Shown: in pieces, positions 1 to 9,278 of the stretch
Position numbering within the stretch: the first letter of the stretch is position 1
Layout: each line of letters starts with the position of its first letter
Source: Massilia sp. PDC64
Lineage (GTDB): Bacteria; Pseudomonadota; Gammaproteobacteria; Burkholderiales; Burkholderiaceae_D
Length of the DNA: 64,000 nt
Assembly (NCBI RefSeq): GCF_900101265.1
Contig: NZ_FMZS01000017.1
Span: 62,001-126,000 of the forward strand
Direction: 5' to 3'
Program-made: the position numbers and the translations under genes
The notes under the pieces: model-generated
What the model saw: the letters and a program-made list of their open reading frames with translations, nothing else
The model's database searches: none
Told to the model about the DNA's origin: nothing

Positions 1-608
1 ATCTGCGGCGTGGGCAGGTCGGACGCGGCCACGGTGGCGCGGCGGTCCTCGGTGGCGCTGGCGACGGGCTTGCCGGCGGCATTCAGCAGCAGCGCGCTCT
101 GCATGCCGTTGCCGTCGTCGAGCGCGCGCATGAGAATTGTCTGGGCCTCCTGTTCGCCCTGCCCCGCCAGGGTGGCGGCGACGGTGCCGGCGTTGGCGCT
201 CAGGTCGGCCAGCGCTTCGTCGAGGGCGGCGCGGGACAGGTTCAGGCCGGAGTCGAGCGCGGCCTCGATCTTGACGTCGAACCACGATTCGATGGAGTGC
301 GAGACGAACTGCACGGAGACCATGAACACGACGAGCCCGGGCAGGATGCCGATCCCCCCGAACAGCACCATCAGCCGCACCATCAGCCGCGAGCCGAACT
401 TGCCCGCCTTGTAGCGTGAATAGAGGCGCCAGAACGCGACCATCACCAGCACGAACAGCGCGCCGGCGACGACGATGATCAGGCCGAACAGCCAGGCGAA
501 ATTGCGGGCGAAGAAGCCCGTGTTGCTGGACGCGGAGGCGAGGAGAAAAACGAGGATCGACGCGATCGCGCTGCCGATCACGAGGGCATAGCGCAGGGCC
601 CGGATCAC
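1..608 (-). CDS. ntrY: NtrY-type sensor histidine kinase, N-terminal part
   Basis: This is the first 202 codons of a membrane sensor kinase that runs off the left edge of the window. A GTG start at 608 lies just after the stop of the DUF4390 gene. Three hydrophobic segments are visible, near residues 4-24, 38-62 and 75-100 (the last contains GGIGILPGLVVFMVSVQF). They are followed by a soluble region rich in Ala and Asp that would be periplasmic. Kinase, HAMP and PAS domains are not in the window. The order rsmB–DUF4390–ntrY is typical of Burkholderiales, where NtrY pairs with the response regulator NtrX in nitrogen and redox control. The name rests on the N-terminal region and gene order only. 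Confidence 0.8.
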   Translation of the reverse strand, partial: MIRALRYALVIGSAIASILVFLLASASSNTGFFARNFAWLFGLIIVVAGALFVLVMVAFWRLYSRYKAGKFGSRLMVRLMVLFGGIGILPGLVVFMVSVQFVSHSIESWFDVKIEAALDSGLNLSRAALDEALADLSANAGTVAATLAGQGEQEAQTILMRALDDGNGMQSALLLNAAGKPVASATEDRRATVAASDLPTPQ

Positions 609-611
609 GGC

Positions 612-1175
612 TTACTCCGCACGGTAGGTGAAGGTCTTCTTGTGCGACGCCAGGCGCCAGTCGGAATTATTCAAGGCATCGACCTGGAGCGGTTTCAACA
701 GGTATTCGCGGTCCATGAACATGCGTACGGTGACGTTGTAGGTCTCGCCCGGCTTGAGCGCGCCCTTGGACGCGATCAGCCAGCGGGTCGGCCGGCGGAT
801 CGCGAGCAGCGCTTCGTCGAGCGTGTCGAAATTCTGCTGGATGCTGCCGGGGACGGAAACGTGATAGACCCGGAACAGGACGTCGTAGTTCAGCTTGACC
901 GTGCGGCGCGAGGAGACGGCGTGGTCGTCCGTCCACCACCAGCGCGGCCGGGTCAGCTCGATCTCGGTGGTGAAGGACAGCGGCACGCCGTGCTGGATGG
1001 CTTGCTCGAGGCCGGGCGTCAGGTCGAACGAATAGGCGGCGGACAGCCGGTAGCCGTCGTCGGAAGCCTCGATACTGGCGCGGGTGATTTCGATCCCGTC
1101 GGCCGCCTGCGCCGTTGCGCATGCGAATGCCAGCAAGAACTGGCAGGCGAGGAGGCGGAAAAATCGTACAGTCAC
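612..1175 (-). CDS. DUF4390 domain-containing exported protein
   Basis: A 187-residue protein with a clear signal peptide (hydrophobic core LLACQFLLAFACA, cleavage likely after AQAA near residue 24). The mature part is predicted beta-rich, with motifs such as RPRWWW and TRWLIASK. It fits the DUF4390 family, which has no assigned biochemical role and sits between rsmB and ntrY in many betaproteobacteria. It is followed closely by the ntrY start, so the two are probably co-transcribed. Function unknown. Confidence 0.85.
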   Translation of the reverse strand: MTVRFFRLLACQFLLAFACATAQAADGIEITRASIEASDDGYRLSAAYSFDLTPGLEQAIQHGVPLSFTTEIELTRPRWWWTDDHAVSSRRTVKLNYDVLFRVYHVSVPGSIQQNFDTLDEALLAIRRPTRWLIASKGALKPGETYNVTVRMFMDREYLLKPLQVDALNNSDWRLASHKKTFTYRAE

Positions 1176-1211
1176 TAGGGCCAGAGCCTTAAAAAGCGTT
1201 GTCGGGATTGC

Positions 1212-2762
1212 TCACGCCCTGGCCTTGTGGAACAGGGCATAGAACAGACCGTCATGATCCTGCCCGGCGCCACTTCGAGGAAGCAGTTGGCCCGGCGCAT
1301 CGAGACGGACCGCACCGTGGCGCACCGCGAAGGCGGCGGCCTGCGCTTCCGATTCCTGCGGCCAGAGCGAACATGTCACGAACAGCAATTTACCATCGGG
1401 CCGCAGCATCTGCCAAAGATTGTCGAGTATTTTGCTGGAAAGTGTTGCAAGTTGGTGGGTGTCACTCTTGCGTCGTAACCAGCGGATATCCGGGTGCCGG
1501 CGGACGATGCCGGACGCGGTGCACGGGACGTCGGCGAGGATACGATCGTATTGACGACCATCCCACCAATCCGTGCTTTCCGCCGCGCCCGCCTTGACGG
1601 TCGCGGACAGGCCCAGCCGCTGCAGATTCTGGTCCACGCGCTGCAGGCGGCGGGCGTCGGCGTCCAGCGCCGTCAGGTCGACGTCGGCCGTTTCCAGGAT
1701 GTGCCCGCTCTTGCCGCCCGGGGCCGCGCACGCGTCCAGCACGCGCATGCCATCCTTCAGGTCCAGCAGCGGCGCGGCCAGCTGGGCGCCCGCGTCCTGC
1801 ACGGAGACGAGGCCGTCCGCAAAGCCGGGGATCTGCGCCACGTTCACGGCCTGCGCCAGGCGCACGGCGGACGGGCCCACCTGCTCCGCGCGCATGCCCG
1901 CGGCGGCCAGCGTTTTCAGATAGGTGTCGACGTCCGTCCTGCGGCGGTTCACGCGCAGGGTCAGCGGCGGCTGGCGGTTGCCCGCCTGGAGGATCGCCTG
2001 CCAGTCGTCCGGGTACGCCGTGCGCACCGAGTCGATCCACCACTGCGGGTAATTCCATTGGGCGACCTGGTCGCGCAGCGCAGCGGCGACCAGTTGCTCG
2101 CGCTCGCGCAGGAAGCGGCGCAGCACGGCGTTCACCATCGCCTTGGCATGGGCGAAATCCGGGTGCGCGGCGGCGGCGCGGACGGCCTGGTCGACGACCG
2201 TGAACGCCTCGTACGGGGGCTCGGTACCCTCGGGCGGGTCGAGCAGCGCCAGCGCGCATTCCAGCAGGCCGGCCAGCATGGCGGGCTCGGGCGCCTTGCT
2301 CGTCATCATGCCCAGCAGGATGCCGCTGCGGCCCAGCTGGCGCATGGCGCGGTAGGCGATGTCCTGCATGGCGCCGCGCGCCTGCGGCAGCGGGTCCCAG
2401 GCCTGGAACACCTCGGCCAGGGCCTGGGGCAGCGCCGTGCCGGCGCGCACCCGCGCGAGACTGCTCGCCGCCCCCAGCAGGGCGAACGCGAGGGAATCGT
2501 CGCGCAGGTCGGGACGGTAATCGAGCTGGACCGGTGCCTTGACCTCGTAGCTCTGGCGCAGGCGCGGCGATGCGTCGCCCGGCGCTTCGTTCCGCGGCAC
2601 CGGCTCGATCCGTTGGGTGCCCCTTGGAGGCGCGCCGCCGGGACCGCGCGGATTGCCCTCGCCCTGGGGACGGCCGGGCCCCTTGCCGGCAGGACGGCCG
2701 CGCCGGGGTTCGGCCGCCTTGGCCTTGGGTTTGAGGGTGAGCGTCGGGCGCTTTTCGGTCAT
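1212..2762 (-). CDS. rsmB: 16S rRNA (cytosine(967)-C(5))-methyltransferase RsmB
   Basis: A 516-residue protein. Residues 1-75 are a low-complexity Arg/Pro/Gly-rich extension. Residues 90-230 form a NusB-like RNA-binding domain. The C-terminal Rossmann methyltransferase has SAM motif I (VLDACAAPGGKSG, 341-353). The two cysteines of m5C methyltransferases are C414 in DVPCTASG and C464 in FVTCSLWP. It methylates C967 of 16S rRNA in the cytoplasm. The basic N-terminal tail is longer than in the Escherichia coli enzyme (about 430 residues), so a start further downstream is possible. It heads the rsmB–DUF4390–ntrY cluster and diverges from argS. Confidence 0.95.
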   Translation of the reverse strand: MTEKRPTLTLKPKAKAAEPRRGRPAGKGPGRPQGEGNPRGPGGAPPRGTQRIEPVPRNEAPGDASPRLRQSYEVKAPVQLDYRPDLRDDSLAFALLGAASSLARVRAGTALPQALAEVFQAWDPLPQARGAMQDIAYRAMRQLGRSGILLGMMTSKAPEPAMLAGLLECALALLDPPEGTEPPYEAFTVVDQAVRAAAAHPDFAHAKAMVNAVLRRFLREREQLVAAALRDQVAQWNYPQWWIDSVRTAYPDDWQAILQAGNRQPPLTLRVNRRRTDVDTYLKTLAAAGMRAEQVGPSAVRLAQAVNVAQIPGFADGLVSVQDAGAQLAAPLLDLKDGMRVLDACAAPGGKSGHILETADVDLTALDADARRLQRVDQNLQRLGLSATVKAGAAESTDWWDGRQYDRILADVPCTASGIVRRHPDIRWLRRKSDTHQLATLSSKILDNLWQMLRPDGKLLFVTCSLWPQESEAQAAAFAVRHGAVRLDAPGQLLPRSGAGQDHDGLFYALFHKARA

Positions 2763-2852
2763 GGCAAATCGATCAATGCATAAAGACGCACATTGTAACG
2801 GTTACGCGTTGCGCAGGCTTAAGCGAGGCTTGTGCCGGCACCCCCGGGATGG

Positions 2853-2880
2853 TTTGCGCGTTGCGGCAAACCAGTATAAT
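2853..2880 (+). promoter_or_regulatory. Probable sigma-70 promoter of argS
   Basis: A perfect -10 hexamer TATAAT lies at 2875-2880. About 15-16 bases upstream is a partial -35 (TTGCGC or TTTGCG). The site is 68 bases before the argS start, in the divergent rsmB–argS gap. The spacing is slightly short, so the -35 assignment is uncertain. Confidence 0.5.
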
Positions 2881-2947
2881 GATCGCTTAGCCTGCCCGTG
2901 GCACCGCCACCGCGCCGCACCGACTATTACATTTTCGACCACAGTTC

Positions 2948-4660
2948 ATGCTCGCCCAACAAAAACAAGAGATCGTTGCCCTGTTCCAGGCCGCATTGGC
3001 CCCCATCGTCGCCGGCAGCGACCTCACGCCCAACGTCGTCCTGGAGCGTCCCCGCGACCCCAGCCACGGCGACATCGCCTGCAACATCGCCATGCAGCTG
3101 GCCAAGCCGCTGAAAACGAACCCGCGCGAACTGGCCACCCGCCTCGTCGCCGCGCTGCTGGCCGATCCGAAGGCACAGGGCCTCGTGGAATCGGCCGACG
3201 TGGCCGGTCCGGGCTTCATCAACCTGCGCGTGGCCGCCAGCGCCAAGCAGTCCGTCGTGAAAACCGTCCTGCAGCAGGGCGATGCCTTCGGCCGCGGCGA
3301 CTCGGGCGCCAATCACCACGTGATCATCGAATTCGTGTCCGCCAACCCGACCGGCCCCCTGCACGTGGGCCACGGCCGCCAGGCGGCACTGGGCGACGCG
3401 CTGTCGTCGCTGTTCGAGTCGCAGGGCCACCAGGTCACGCGCGAGTTCTATTACAACGACGCCGGCGTGCAGATCGCCACCTTGGCCACCTCCGTCCAGG
3501 CACGCGCCCGCGGCTTCAAGCCGGGCGACGCCGAGTGGCCGGAATCCGCATACAACGGCGACTACATCGCCGACATCGCCGCCGACTTCCTCGCGAAGAA
3601 AACTGTGTCGGCCAGCGACGGCCAGCCCGCCACCGCCAGCGGCGACGTGGACGACATCGAATCGATCCGCCGCTTCGCCGTCACCTACCTGCGCAACGAG
3701 CAGGACCAGGACCTGCAGGCATTCGGCGTCAGGTTCGACAACTATTATCTCGAGTCCTCGCTGTACACGGACGGCAAGGTCGACGCGGCCGTGCAGGCCC
3801 TGATCGACGCGGGCGTGACGTACGAACAGGACGGCGCCCTGTGGCTCAAGACGACGGACTACGGCGACGACAAGGACCGCGTGATGCGCAAGTCCGACGG
3901 CACCTACACGTACTTCGTGCCGGACGTCGCGTACCACATCCAGAAATTCAAGCGCGGTTTCGACCAGGCCATCAACATCCAGGGCAGCGACCACCACGGC
4001 ACCATCGCCCGCGTGCGCGCCGGCCTGCAGGCCGTGAACATCGGCATCCCGAAGGGCTATCCCGACTACGTGCTGCACAAGATGGTCACCGTCATGAAGA
4101 ACGGCGAGGAGGTCAAGATCTCCAAGCGCGCCGGTTCGTACGTGACGGTGCGCGACCTGATCGAATGGTCGGGCAACGGCGACGTGACCCGCGGCCGCGA
4201 CGCCGTGCGCTTCTTCCTCATCTCGCGCAAGGCCGACACGGAATTCGTGTTCGACGTCGACGTCGCCCTCGCCACCAACGACGAGAACCCCGTCTATTAC
4301 GTGCAGTACGCCCATGCGCGCATCTGCTCGGCCCTCGCGAACTGGGGCGGCGACGTCGCGCAATTGGCGAACGTGGACCTGGCGCCGCTGACGAATGCGC
4401 ACGAATCCGGCCTGCTGGCCAAGCTGTCCACATACCCGGAGATGCTGCAGCGCGCGCTCGTCGAGCTGGGTCCGCACCAGGTCGCGTTCTACCTGCGCGA
4501 ACTGGCCGCCGACCTGCACAGCTATTACTTCGCGCACAAGTGGCTGCTCGACGACGACGAGCCGACCAAGCTCGCCCGCCTCGCGCTGGCGGCCGCCATC
4601 CGCCAGGTGCTGCGCAACGGCCTGGCCCTGATCGGCGTCTCGGCGCCGGAGAAGATGTAA
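2948..4660 (+). CDS. argS: Arginine--tRNA ligase
   Basis: A 570-residue class I aminoacyl-tRNA synthetase of normal length. An ArgRS-specific N-terminal domain covers about residues 1-110. The HIGH-type signature is HVGH (139-142, in GPLHVGHGRQ) and the KMSKS-type loop is KISKRAG near residue 388. The DALR anticodon-binding domain ends the protein (ALAAAIRQVL). It charges tRNA-Arg in the cytoplasm. The ATG at 2948 gives a full N-terminal domain. It is the first gene of a plus-strand run and is followed after 25 bases by an FtsN-like SPOR gene. Confidence 0.97.
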   Translation: MLAQQKQEIVALFQAALAPIVAGSDLTPNVVLERPRDPSHGDIACNIAMQLAKPLKTNPRELATRLVAALLADPKAQGLVESADVAGPGFINLRVAASAKQSVVKTVLQQGDAFGRGDSGANHHVIIEFVSANPTGPLHVGHGRQAALGDALSSLFESQGHQVTREFYYNDAGVQIATLATSVQARARGFKPGDAEWPESAYNGDYIADIAADFLAKKTVSASDGQPATASGDVDDIESIRRFAVTYLRNEQDQDLQAFGVRFDNYYLESSLYTDGKVDAAVQALIDAGVTYEQDGALWLKTTDYGDDKDRVMRKSDGTYTYFVPDVAYHIQKFKRGFDQAINIQGSDHHGTIARVRAGLQAVNIGIPKGYPDYVLHKMVTVMKNGEEVKISKRAGSYVTVRDLIEWSGNGDVTRGRDAVRFFLISRKADTEFVFDVDVALATNDENPVYYVQYAHARICSALANWGGDVAQLANVDLAPLTNAHESGLLAKLSTYPEMLQRALVELGPHQVAFYLRELAADLHSYYFAHKWLLDDDEPTKLARLALAAAIRQVLRNGLALIGVSAPEKM

Positions 4661-4685
4661 GCGTTTTATCTACACACCGTACTAC

Positions 4686-5414
4686 ATGACCGCTTTCCGT
4701 AATCGCTCGCAATCCTCCTTCACGCGCCAGCGGGGCAGCACGCTCACTGGCCTCATCATCGGCCTGATCGTCGGTCTGGGCATCGCGGTCGCGGTCGCGC
4801 TGACGATCACCAAGGGCGCCTCGCCGTTCACCGACAAGACGGTCAAGGCCGGCCGCCCGGCCGACCCCGCGCCGGGCCAGGCGCAGGACCCGAACAAGCC
4901 GATGTATGCCAACCGCGACGCCGCGCGCGAAGCGAACAAGGAGCTCTCCGAGAAAGCGGCCGCGCGCGCCGGCGGCGCCGTCGCCGATACGCCGGCCCCC
5001 GCCCCGGCCCCGGCACCGGCCAGCACGAAGCCGGCCGACGCCGACCCGCTCGGCCAGGCGATCGCCGCGATGAAGGATGCGGCACCGGCCAAGGGGGAGC
5101 ACAAGCCCGACACCCGCGTCGCCTCCGTGTCGCCGGCGCCTGCGCCGGCACCGGCCCCCGCCGCCGGCGCCGCGGGCGAGTACGTCTACTACCTGCAGGC
5201 CGGCGCGTTCCGCGACCTGTCGGATGCGGAAGCCACCCGCGCCAAGCTCGCGCTGCTCGGCTTCGAGGCGACGATCAGCGACCGCACGAGCGACAGCGGC
5301 GTGCTGCACCGCGTGCGCCTGGGGCCGTACAACCAGCCCGAAGCCATGAACAAGGCACGCGCCAAGCTGCTGGACAGCGGCGTCGACGTCGCCATCGTGC
5401 GCAACCAACGTTAA
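4686..5414 (+). CDS. SPOR domain-containing, FtsN-like cell division protein
   Basis: A 242-residue bitopic membrane protein. A short basic cytoplasmic start is followed by one membrane segment (LTGLIIGLIVGLGIAVAVAL, about 20-40), then a long Ala/Pro-rich periplasmic linker with AP repeats. The C-terminal SPOR domain (about 165-242) contains YYLQAGAF and LGPYNQPEAMNKAR. SPOR domains bind denuded septal peptidoglycan, and the overall layout matches FtsN-like proteins found next to argS in betaproteobacteria. The division role is inferred from architecture. dsbA follows after 9 bases, probably in the same operon. Confidence 0.88.
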   Translation: MTAFRNRSQSSFTRQRGSTLTGLIIGLIVGLGIAVAVALTITKGASPFTDKTVKAGRPADPAPGQAQDPNKPMYANRDAAREANKELSEKAAARAGGAVADTPAPAPAPAPASTKPADADPLGQAIAAMKDAAPAKGEHKPDTRVASVSPAPAPAPAPAAGAAGEYVYYLQAGAFRDLSDAEATRAKLALLGFEATISDRTSDSGVLHRVRLGPYNQPEAMNKARAKLLDSGVDVAIVRNQR

Positions 5415-5423
5415 GGATTTGCG

Positions 5424-6101
5424 ATGCCTCTGACGCGCCGCCTGTTCTGCACCGCCCTCCTCGGCCTTGCGGCCGGATTCACCAGCCTGTCCGCGTCCGC
5501 CGCGGACCCGCTGGCGGGGTCGCAATATCTCGTGCTGCCTTCTTCGCAGCCGACCGACACGGGCAAGCAGGTCGAAGTCATCGAGTTCTTCGCCTATTAC
5601 TGCCCGCACTGCTATGCGTTCGAGCCCGCGCTCGAAGCATGGGTGAAAAAACAGGGCGACAACATCGTGTTCAAGCGCGTGCACGTGCAGGGCGGCGCCA
5701 GCGTGCTGCCGCAGCAGCGCCTGTTCTACACGCTCGATGCGATGGGCCTCCTGAACCAGTACCACCAGAAGGTGTTCGACGCCATGCACCAACAGCACCT
5801 GCGCCTGTCCAGCGACGAGCAGGTGTTCGACTGGGTGGCGCAAGCGGGCATCGACCGCGCAAAGTTCGTCGACACGTACCGCTCGTTCGGCATCCAGGCG
5901 AAGTTGCGCCGCGCCGCCGCGATGATGGATTCTTATGGCGTGGACCGCTGGCCGCTCGTCGTCGTCGACGGCCGCTTCGTCACGTCGCCGTCGCACGCGG
6001 GCGCGGGCGCGCCCGAGGGCACGACGGAAGCCCAGCAACAGCAGACGGCCCTGCAGGTGATGGACTTCCTCGTCGCGAAAGCGAAAGCGGACAAGAAATG
6101 A
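5424..6101 (+). CDS. dsbA: Thiol:disulfide interchange protein DsbA
   Basis: A 225-residue periplasmic thioredoxin-fold oxidase. A signal peptide covers about residues 1-26 (ends SASAA). The active site is CPHC (C60, C63) in FFAYYCPHCYAFEP. The cis-proline loop is probably RWPLVVVDG near residue 175. DsbA introduces disulfide bonds into exported proteins and is reoxidised by DsbB. A purine-rich ribosome site (AAGGATTTGCG) precedes the ATG. The stop overlaps the SDR start by four bases (ATGA), which suggests translational coupling. Confidence 0.95.
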   Translation: MPLTRRLFCTALLGLAAGFTSLSASAADPLAGSQYLVLPSSQPTDTGKQVEVIEFFAYYCPHCYAFEPALEAWVKKQGDNIVFKRVHVQGGASVLPQQRLFYTLDAMGLLNQYHQKVFDAMHQQHLRLSSDEQVFDWVAQAGIDRAKFVDTYRSFGIQAKLRRAAAMMDSYGVDRWPLVVVDGRFVTSPSHAGAGAPEGTTEAQQQQTALQVMDFLVAKAKADKK

Positions 6102-6880
6102 CCGCTGCGCGGAGCCGCCGGCTGCGCGTATTCATCACGGGCGCGTCCAGCGGCATCGGCGCCGCGCTGGCGCGCGAGTATGCGGCGCGCGGCGCCGTCC
6201 TCGGCCTGCTGGGCCGCCGTACGGATGCCCTGCGCGCCCTGCCCTTCTCCGGTGACCATCATCTCTACACCGTCGACGTGACGGACCACGCGGCACTGGC
6301 TGCCGCCGCCGCCGACTTCATCGCCCGCGAAGGCGGCGCCGACGTCGTCATCGCCAGCGCCGGCGTCTCGGCCGGAACGCTGACGGAACGGCCGGACGAC
6401 CTCGTCGACTTCGCCCGCATCTTCGCCATCAACGTGACCGCCACCGTCGCCACGTTCGCGCCGTTCGTCGAGACGATGAAACGTGACACGGGCCCGCGCC
6501 GCCTCGTCGCCATCGGCAGCGTGGCCGGCATCCGCGGCATGAAAGGCGCCGGCGCCTATTGCGCGTCGAAGTCCGCCGTGCACACCTATGCGGAATCGCT
6601 CCGCCTCGAATTACAACCCCACGGTATCCGGGTCGTGACCATCGCGCCCGGCTACATCGACACTCCGATGACCCGCCAGAACCGTTTTCCTATGCCCTTC
6701 CTGATGCCCGTGGACCGCTTCGCGGCCGCGGCCGCCCGCGCCATCGACGCCGGTACCAGCTACCGTGTGATCCCGTGGCCCATGGGCGTCGTCGCCAAGC
6801 TCCTGCGCCTCCTGCCCAACGTCCTGTTCGACGCACTGTTCGCGCACGCGCCGACGAAATCCGGCAAGGTGGCGCCATGA
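6098..6880 (+). CDS. SDR family oxidoreductase
   Basis: A 260-residue classical short-chain dehydrogenase. The nucleotide-binding TGASSGIG motif begins near residue 15. The catalytic Ser is in AIGSVAGIRG and the YxxxK is YCASKS. The C-terminal half has PGYIDTPMT, typical of classical SDRs. The substrate cannot be told from sequence. I chose the ATG at 6098 because it overlaps the dsbA stop as ATGA and places the Rossmann motif close to the N-terminus; a longer open frame upstream is only dsbA out of frame. Its own stop overlaps the birA start in the same way. Confidence 0.9.
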   Translation: MTAARSRRLRVFITGASSGIGAALAREYAARGAVLGLLGRRTDALRALPFSGDHHLYTVDVTDHAALAAAAADFIAREGGADVVIASAGVSAGTLTERPDDLVDFARIFAINVTATVATFAPFVETMKRDTGPRRLVAIGSVAGIRGMKGAGAYCASKSAVHTYAESLRLELQPHGIRVVTIAPGYIDTPMTRQNRFPMPFLMPVDRFAAAAARAIDAGTSYRVIPWPMGVVAKLLRLLPNVLFDALFAHAPTKSGKVAP

Positions 6881-7641
6881 ACGCGGACCGCATCATGCAG
6901 CTCTCGCGGTCCGGCGTCGCCGTCGAGGTAGTGGCCGAGACCGGGTCGACGAACGCCGACCTGCTGGCACGCGCGCCGAAGCTCACTGCCCCCGTGCTGC
7001 TCGTTGCCGAACACCAGACGGCCGGGCGCGGCCGCGCGGGCCGCAGCTGGCTGTCCGAACCGGAACACTCGCTGACGTTCTCGCTGGCCTGGCGCTTCGC
7101 CGACGGCCTGCGCGGCCTGGCCGGCCTGCCGCTCGCGATCGGCGTCGCGCTGGCGGAAACGCTCGGCAAGCTCGGCCAGAGCGTGCAACTGAAGTGGCCG
7201 AACGACGTGCTCAAGGACGGCGACAAGCTGGCCGGCATCCTCGTCGAGACGCAGGTGGGGGCGGACGGCGCCGCGTGGACCATCGTCGGCATCGGCGTGA
7301 ACCTCGTGATGCCGGACGCACTCGAAGACAGGATCGGCCGCAGCGCCGCCGCGATGCCGTGGCTCGCGCGCATGGACCGCGACGAGCTGATGGCCGCGCT
7401 GCTCGACGGCCTGGCCGAGGCGCTGACACTGTTCGCGCACGCGGGCTTCGCCGCCTTCGTCGCGCGCTGGAACGTGCTGCACGCGTGGCAGGGCCGGCGG
7501 GTCGTCCTGCTCGACCGGGGCGAGGTGCAGCACGAGGGTCTTGCCGCCGGCGTGGACGACACGGGGCGCCTGCTGCTCGACACGGCGGCGGGACGCGTGA
7601 CGATCGTGGCCGGCGACGTGTCGCTGCGTACCAGGGATTGA
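6877..7641 (+). CDS. birA: Biotin--[acetyl-CoA-carboxylase] ligase
   Basis: A 254-residue monofunctional biotin protein ligase. It has the biotinoyl-AMP loop GRGRAGRSW near residue 50, the conserved KWPNDVL near 108, and a C-terminal SH3-like domain. No N-terminal winged helix is present, unlike E. coli BirA, so it is a class I enzyme that should not act as a DNA-binding repressor. It biotinylates the carrier protein AccB. The start overlaps the SDR stop (ATGA). The coaX neighbour is a common pairing. Confidence 0.93.
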   Translation: MNADRIMQLSRSGVAVEVVAETGSTNADLLARAPKLTAPVLLVAEHQTAGRGRAGRSWLSEPEHSLTFSLAWRFADGLRGLAGLPLAIGVALAETLGKLGQSVQLKWPNDVLKDGDKLAGILVETQVGADGAAWTIVGIGVNLVMPDALEDRIGRSAAAMPWLARMDRDELMAALLDGLAEALTLFAHAGFAAFVARWNVLHAWQGRRVVLLDRGEVQHEGLAAGVDDTGRLLLDTAAGRVTIVAGDVSLRTRD

Positions 7642-7654
7642 TCTTCGGGAGACC

Positions 7655-8419
7655 GTGATGCTATTGCTCGTCGATGCGGGAAACACGCGAATCAAATGGG
7701 CCATCGCTCCGCTTGAGGCCGCGCCGGGCGACTGGACCGCGCACGGCGCCGTGCCGCATGCGGAACTGGAGCGCCTGCAAGCGGCCTGGGCGGGCCAGGG
7801 CATCACGCGCGCGATCGTGTCGAACGTGGCCGGCCACGCGATGCAGGCCGAACTGACGGCCCTGCTCGCCCCGCTGCTGCCGGCGCCGCCCCAATGGTTC
7901 ACGTCACGCGACGAACTGGCCGGCCTGCATAACCGCTACCGCAATCCGGCACAACTGGGCAGCGACCGCTTCGCCGCCGCCCTCGGCGCACGCTGCCTCG
8001 CTCCGGGCAAGAACCTCGTCGTCGCCACGTGCGGCACGGCGACGACGGTGGATGCCGTGAGCGCCGCCGGTGACTTCCTCGGCGGGATGATCCTGCCGGG
8101 CCTGGGCCTGATGCTGGGTGCGCTGGCGCGCGGCACGGCCCAGCTGCCGCAGGTGGCCCCGGGCGAGCGCTTCACGGCACCGCCTTTATTTGCGGACCAC
8201 ACGAGCGACGCGATCCTGTCCGGCTGCCTTGCCGCGCAGGCCGGCGCCATCGAACGCGCCTGCGCGGCGCTGCCAGCCGACCTGTGCATCGTTTCCGGCG
8301 GCGCGGCGGCCAGCGTGGCCCCGCTGCTGTCCGTCCCGCACTGGATGCTGGATAATATTGTGCTGGTGGGCCTGCATGCGGCCGCACCTTTCCTTGCTTC
8401 CAACCCCGCATCCGCTTGA
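7655..8419 (+). CDS. coaX: Type III pantothenate kinase
   Basis: A 254-residue ASKHA-fold kinase that catalyses the first step of coenzyme A synthesis. The phosphate-binding motif is DAGNTRIKWA at the N-terminus, the conserved region LGSDRFAAALGAR lies mid-protein, and GTATTVDAV carries the second phosphate motif. Length fits the CoaX family. Either the GTG at 7655 or the ATG at 7658 could start translation; the difference is one residue. It follows birA by 13 bases. Confidence 0.93.
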   Translation: MMLLLVDAGNTRIKWAIAPLEAAPGDWTAHGAVPHAELERLQAAWAGQGITRAIVSNVAGHAMQAELTALLAPLLPAPPQWFTSRDELAGLHNRYRNPAQLGSDRFAAALGARCLAPGKNLVVATCGTATTVDAVSAAGDFLGGMILPGLGLMLGALARGTAQLPQVAPGERFTAPPLFADHTSDAILSGCLAAQAGAIERACAALPADLCIVSGGAAASVAPLLSVPHWMLDNIVLVGLHAAAPFLASNPASA

Positions 8420-8423
8420 GGAC

Positions 8424-9179
8424 ATGCTCGTGCTACGACTCGCCTTCTGGTCCCTGCTGTTCCTGAACACCGCCCTGTTCGCGTACGCCCAGGGCCTGCT
8501 CGGTACCGCCAGGAGCAATGAGCACGAACCGGCGCGCCTGAAGCGACAGTTCAACACGGCCAGGATGACGTTGCTGACGCGCGACCAGGCCGAGGCCGCC
8601 GCGAAAGCCGCCGCGCCGCCAGGCGGTGACGAGGCCGCATCGGCGAGCGCAGCGGCAAGCGCGCCCGCCACCGCACCGGCACCCAGCACCCCGGCGGAGC
8701 CTGCTCCCGCGCCCGCCTTCGCCTGCACGGAAATCGGCCCGTTCAATTCGACCGACGCCCACCGCTTCGAAGCACGCCTGGCCGCACTCGACCTCGGCGA
8801 CCGCCAGTCGCGCCAGACGATCCAGGCCCAGGACGTCAGCAGCTGGCTCGTGCACATCCCGTCGCAGGGCAGCAAGGAAGCGGCCGACCGCAAGGCCGCC
8901 GAACTGCGCAACCTGGGCGTGACCAATTTCTACGTCATGCAGGGCGACTCTCCGATGAAATACGCGATCTCGCTGGGCGTGTTCAAGACGGAGAGCGGCG
9001 CCCAGGCCTTGCTCGCGCAGCTGGGCAAGCAAGGCGTGCACTCGGCCCGCATCGCGCCGCGTGGACCGCAGACCAACCATTACGTCTATCGCCTGCGTGG
9101 GCTCGATGCGGCGACGCGCAAGCGGGTCGAAGGGTTCGCGGAGCGGTATGACGAGGCAACCGTCAAGAACTGCAACTGA
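8424..9179 (+). CDS. SPOR domain-containing membrane protein
   Basis: A 251-residue protein with an N-terminal membrane anchor (LRLAFWSLLFLNTALFAYA), an Ala/Pro-rich linker (about 70-105) and a C-terminal SPOR-like domain (FYVMQGDS, YAISLGVFKTESGAQ, YVYRLRGL). It should sit in the inner membrane with the SPOR domain in the periplasm, where such domains bind peptidoglycan. The ATG at 8424 is four bases after the coaX stop and puts the membrane anchor at the N-terminus, so I prefer it over upstream starts inside coaX. The precise role is unknown. Confidence 0.85.
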   Translation: MLVLRLAFWSLLFLNTALFAYAQGLLGTARSNEHEPARLKRQFNTARMTLLTRDQAEAAAKAAAPPGGDEAASASAAASAPATAPAPSTPAEPAPAPAFACTEIGPFNSTDAHRFEARLAALDLGDRQSRQTIQAQDVSSWLVHIPSQGSKEAADRKAAELRNLGVTNFYVMQGDSPMKYAISLGVFKTESGAQALLAQLGKQGVHSARIAPRGPQTNHYVYRLRGLDAATRKRVEGFAERYDEATVKNCN

Positions 9180-9278
9180 GACGCACGCTGTTGTGGCCGC
9201 TGACGACCCTGGCCCAGCACCAGCCTGACACGTTCGCGTCAGCGAGCGTCGCGCCCCGCCCGGCACAACGGTAGACGG

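Noticed and set aside
9198..9246. Inverted repeat CGCTGACG / CGTCAGCG between the SPOR gene and lpxD as a terminator
   Set aside because: The loop would be about 29 bases and no T-run follows on either strand.
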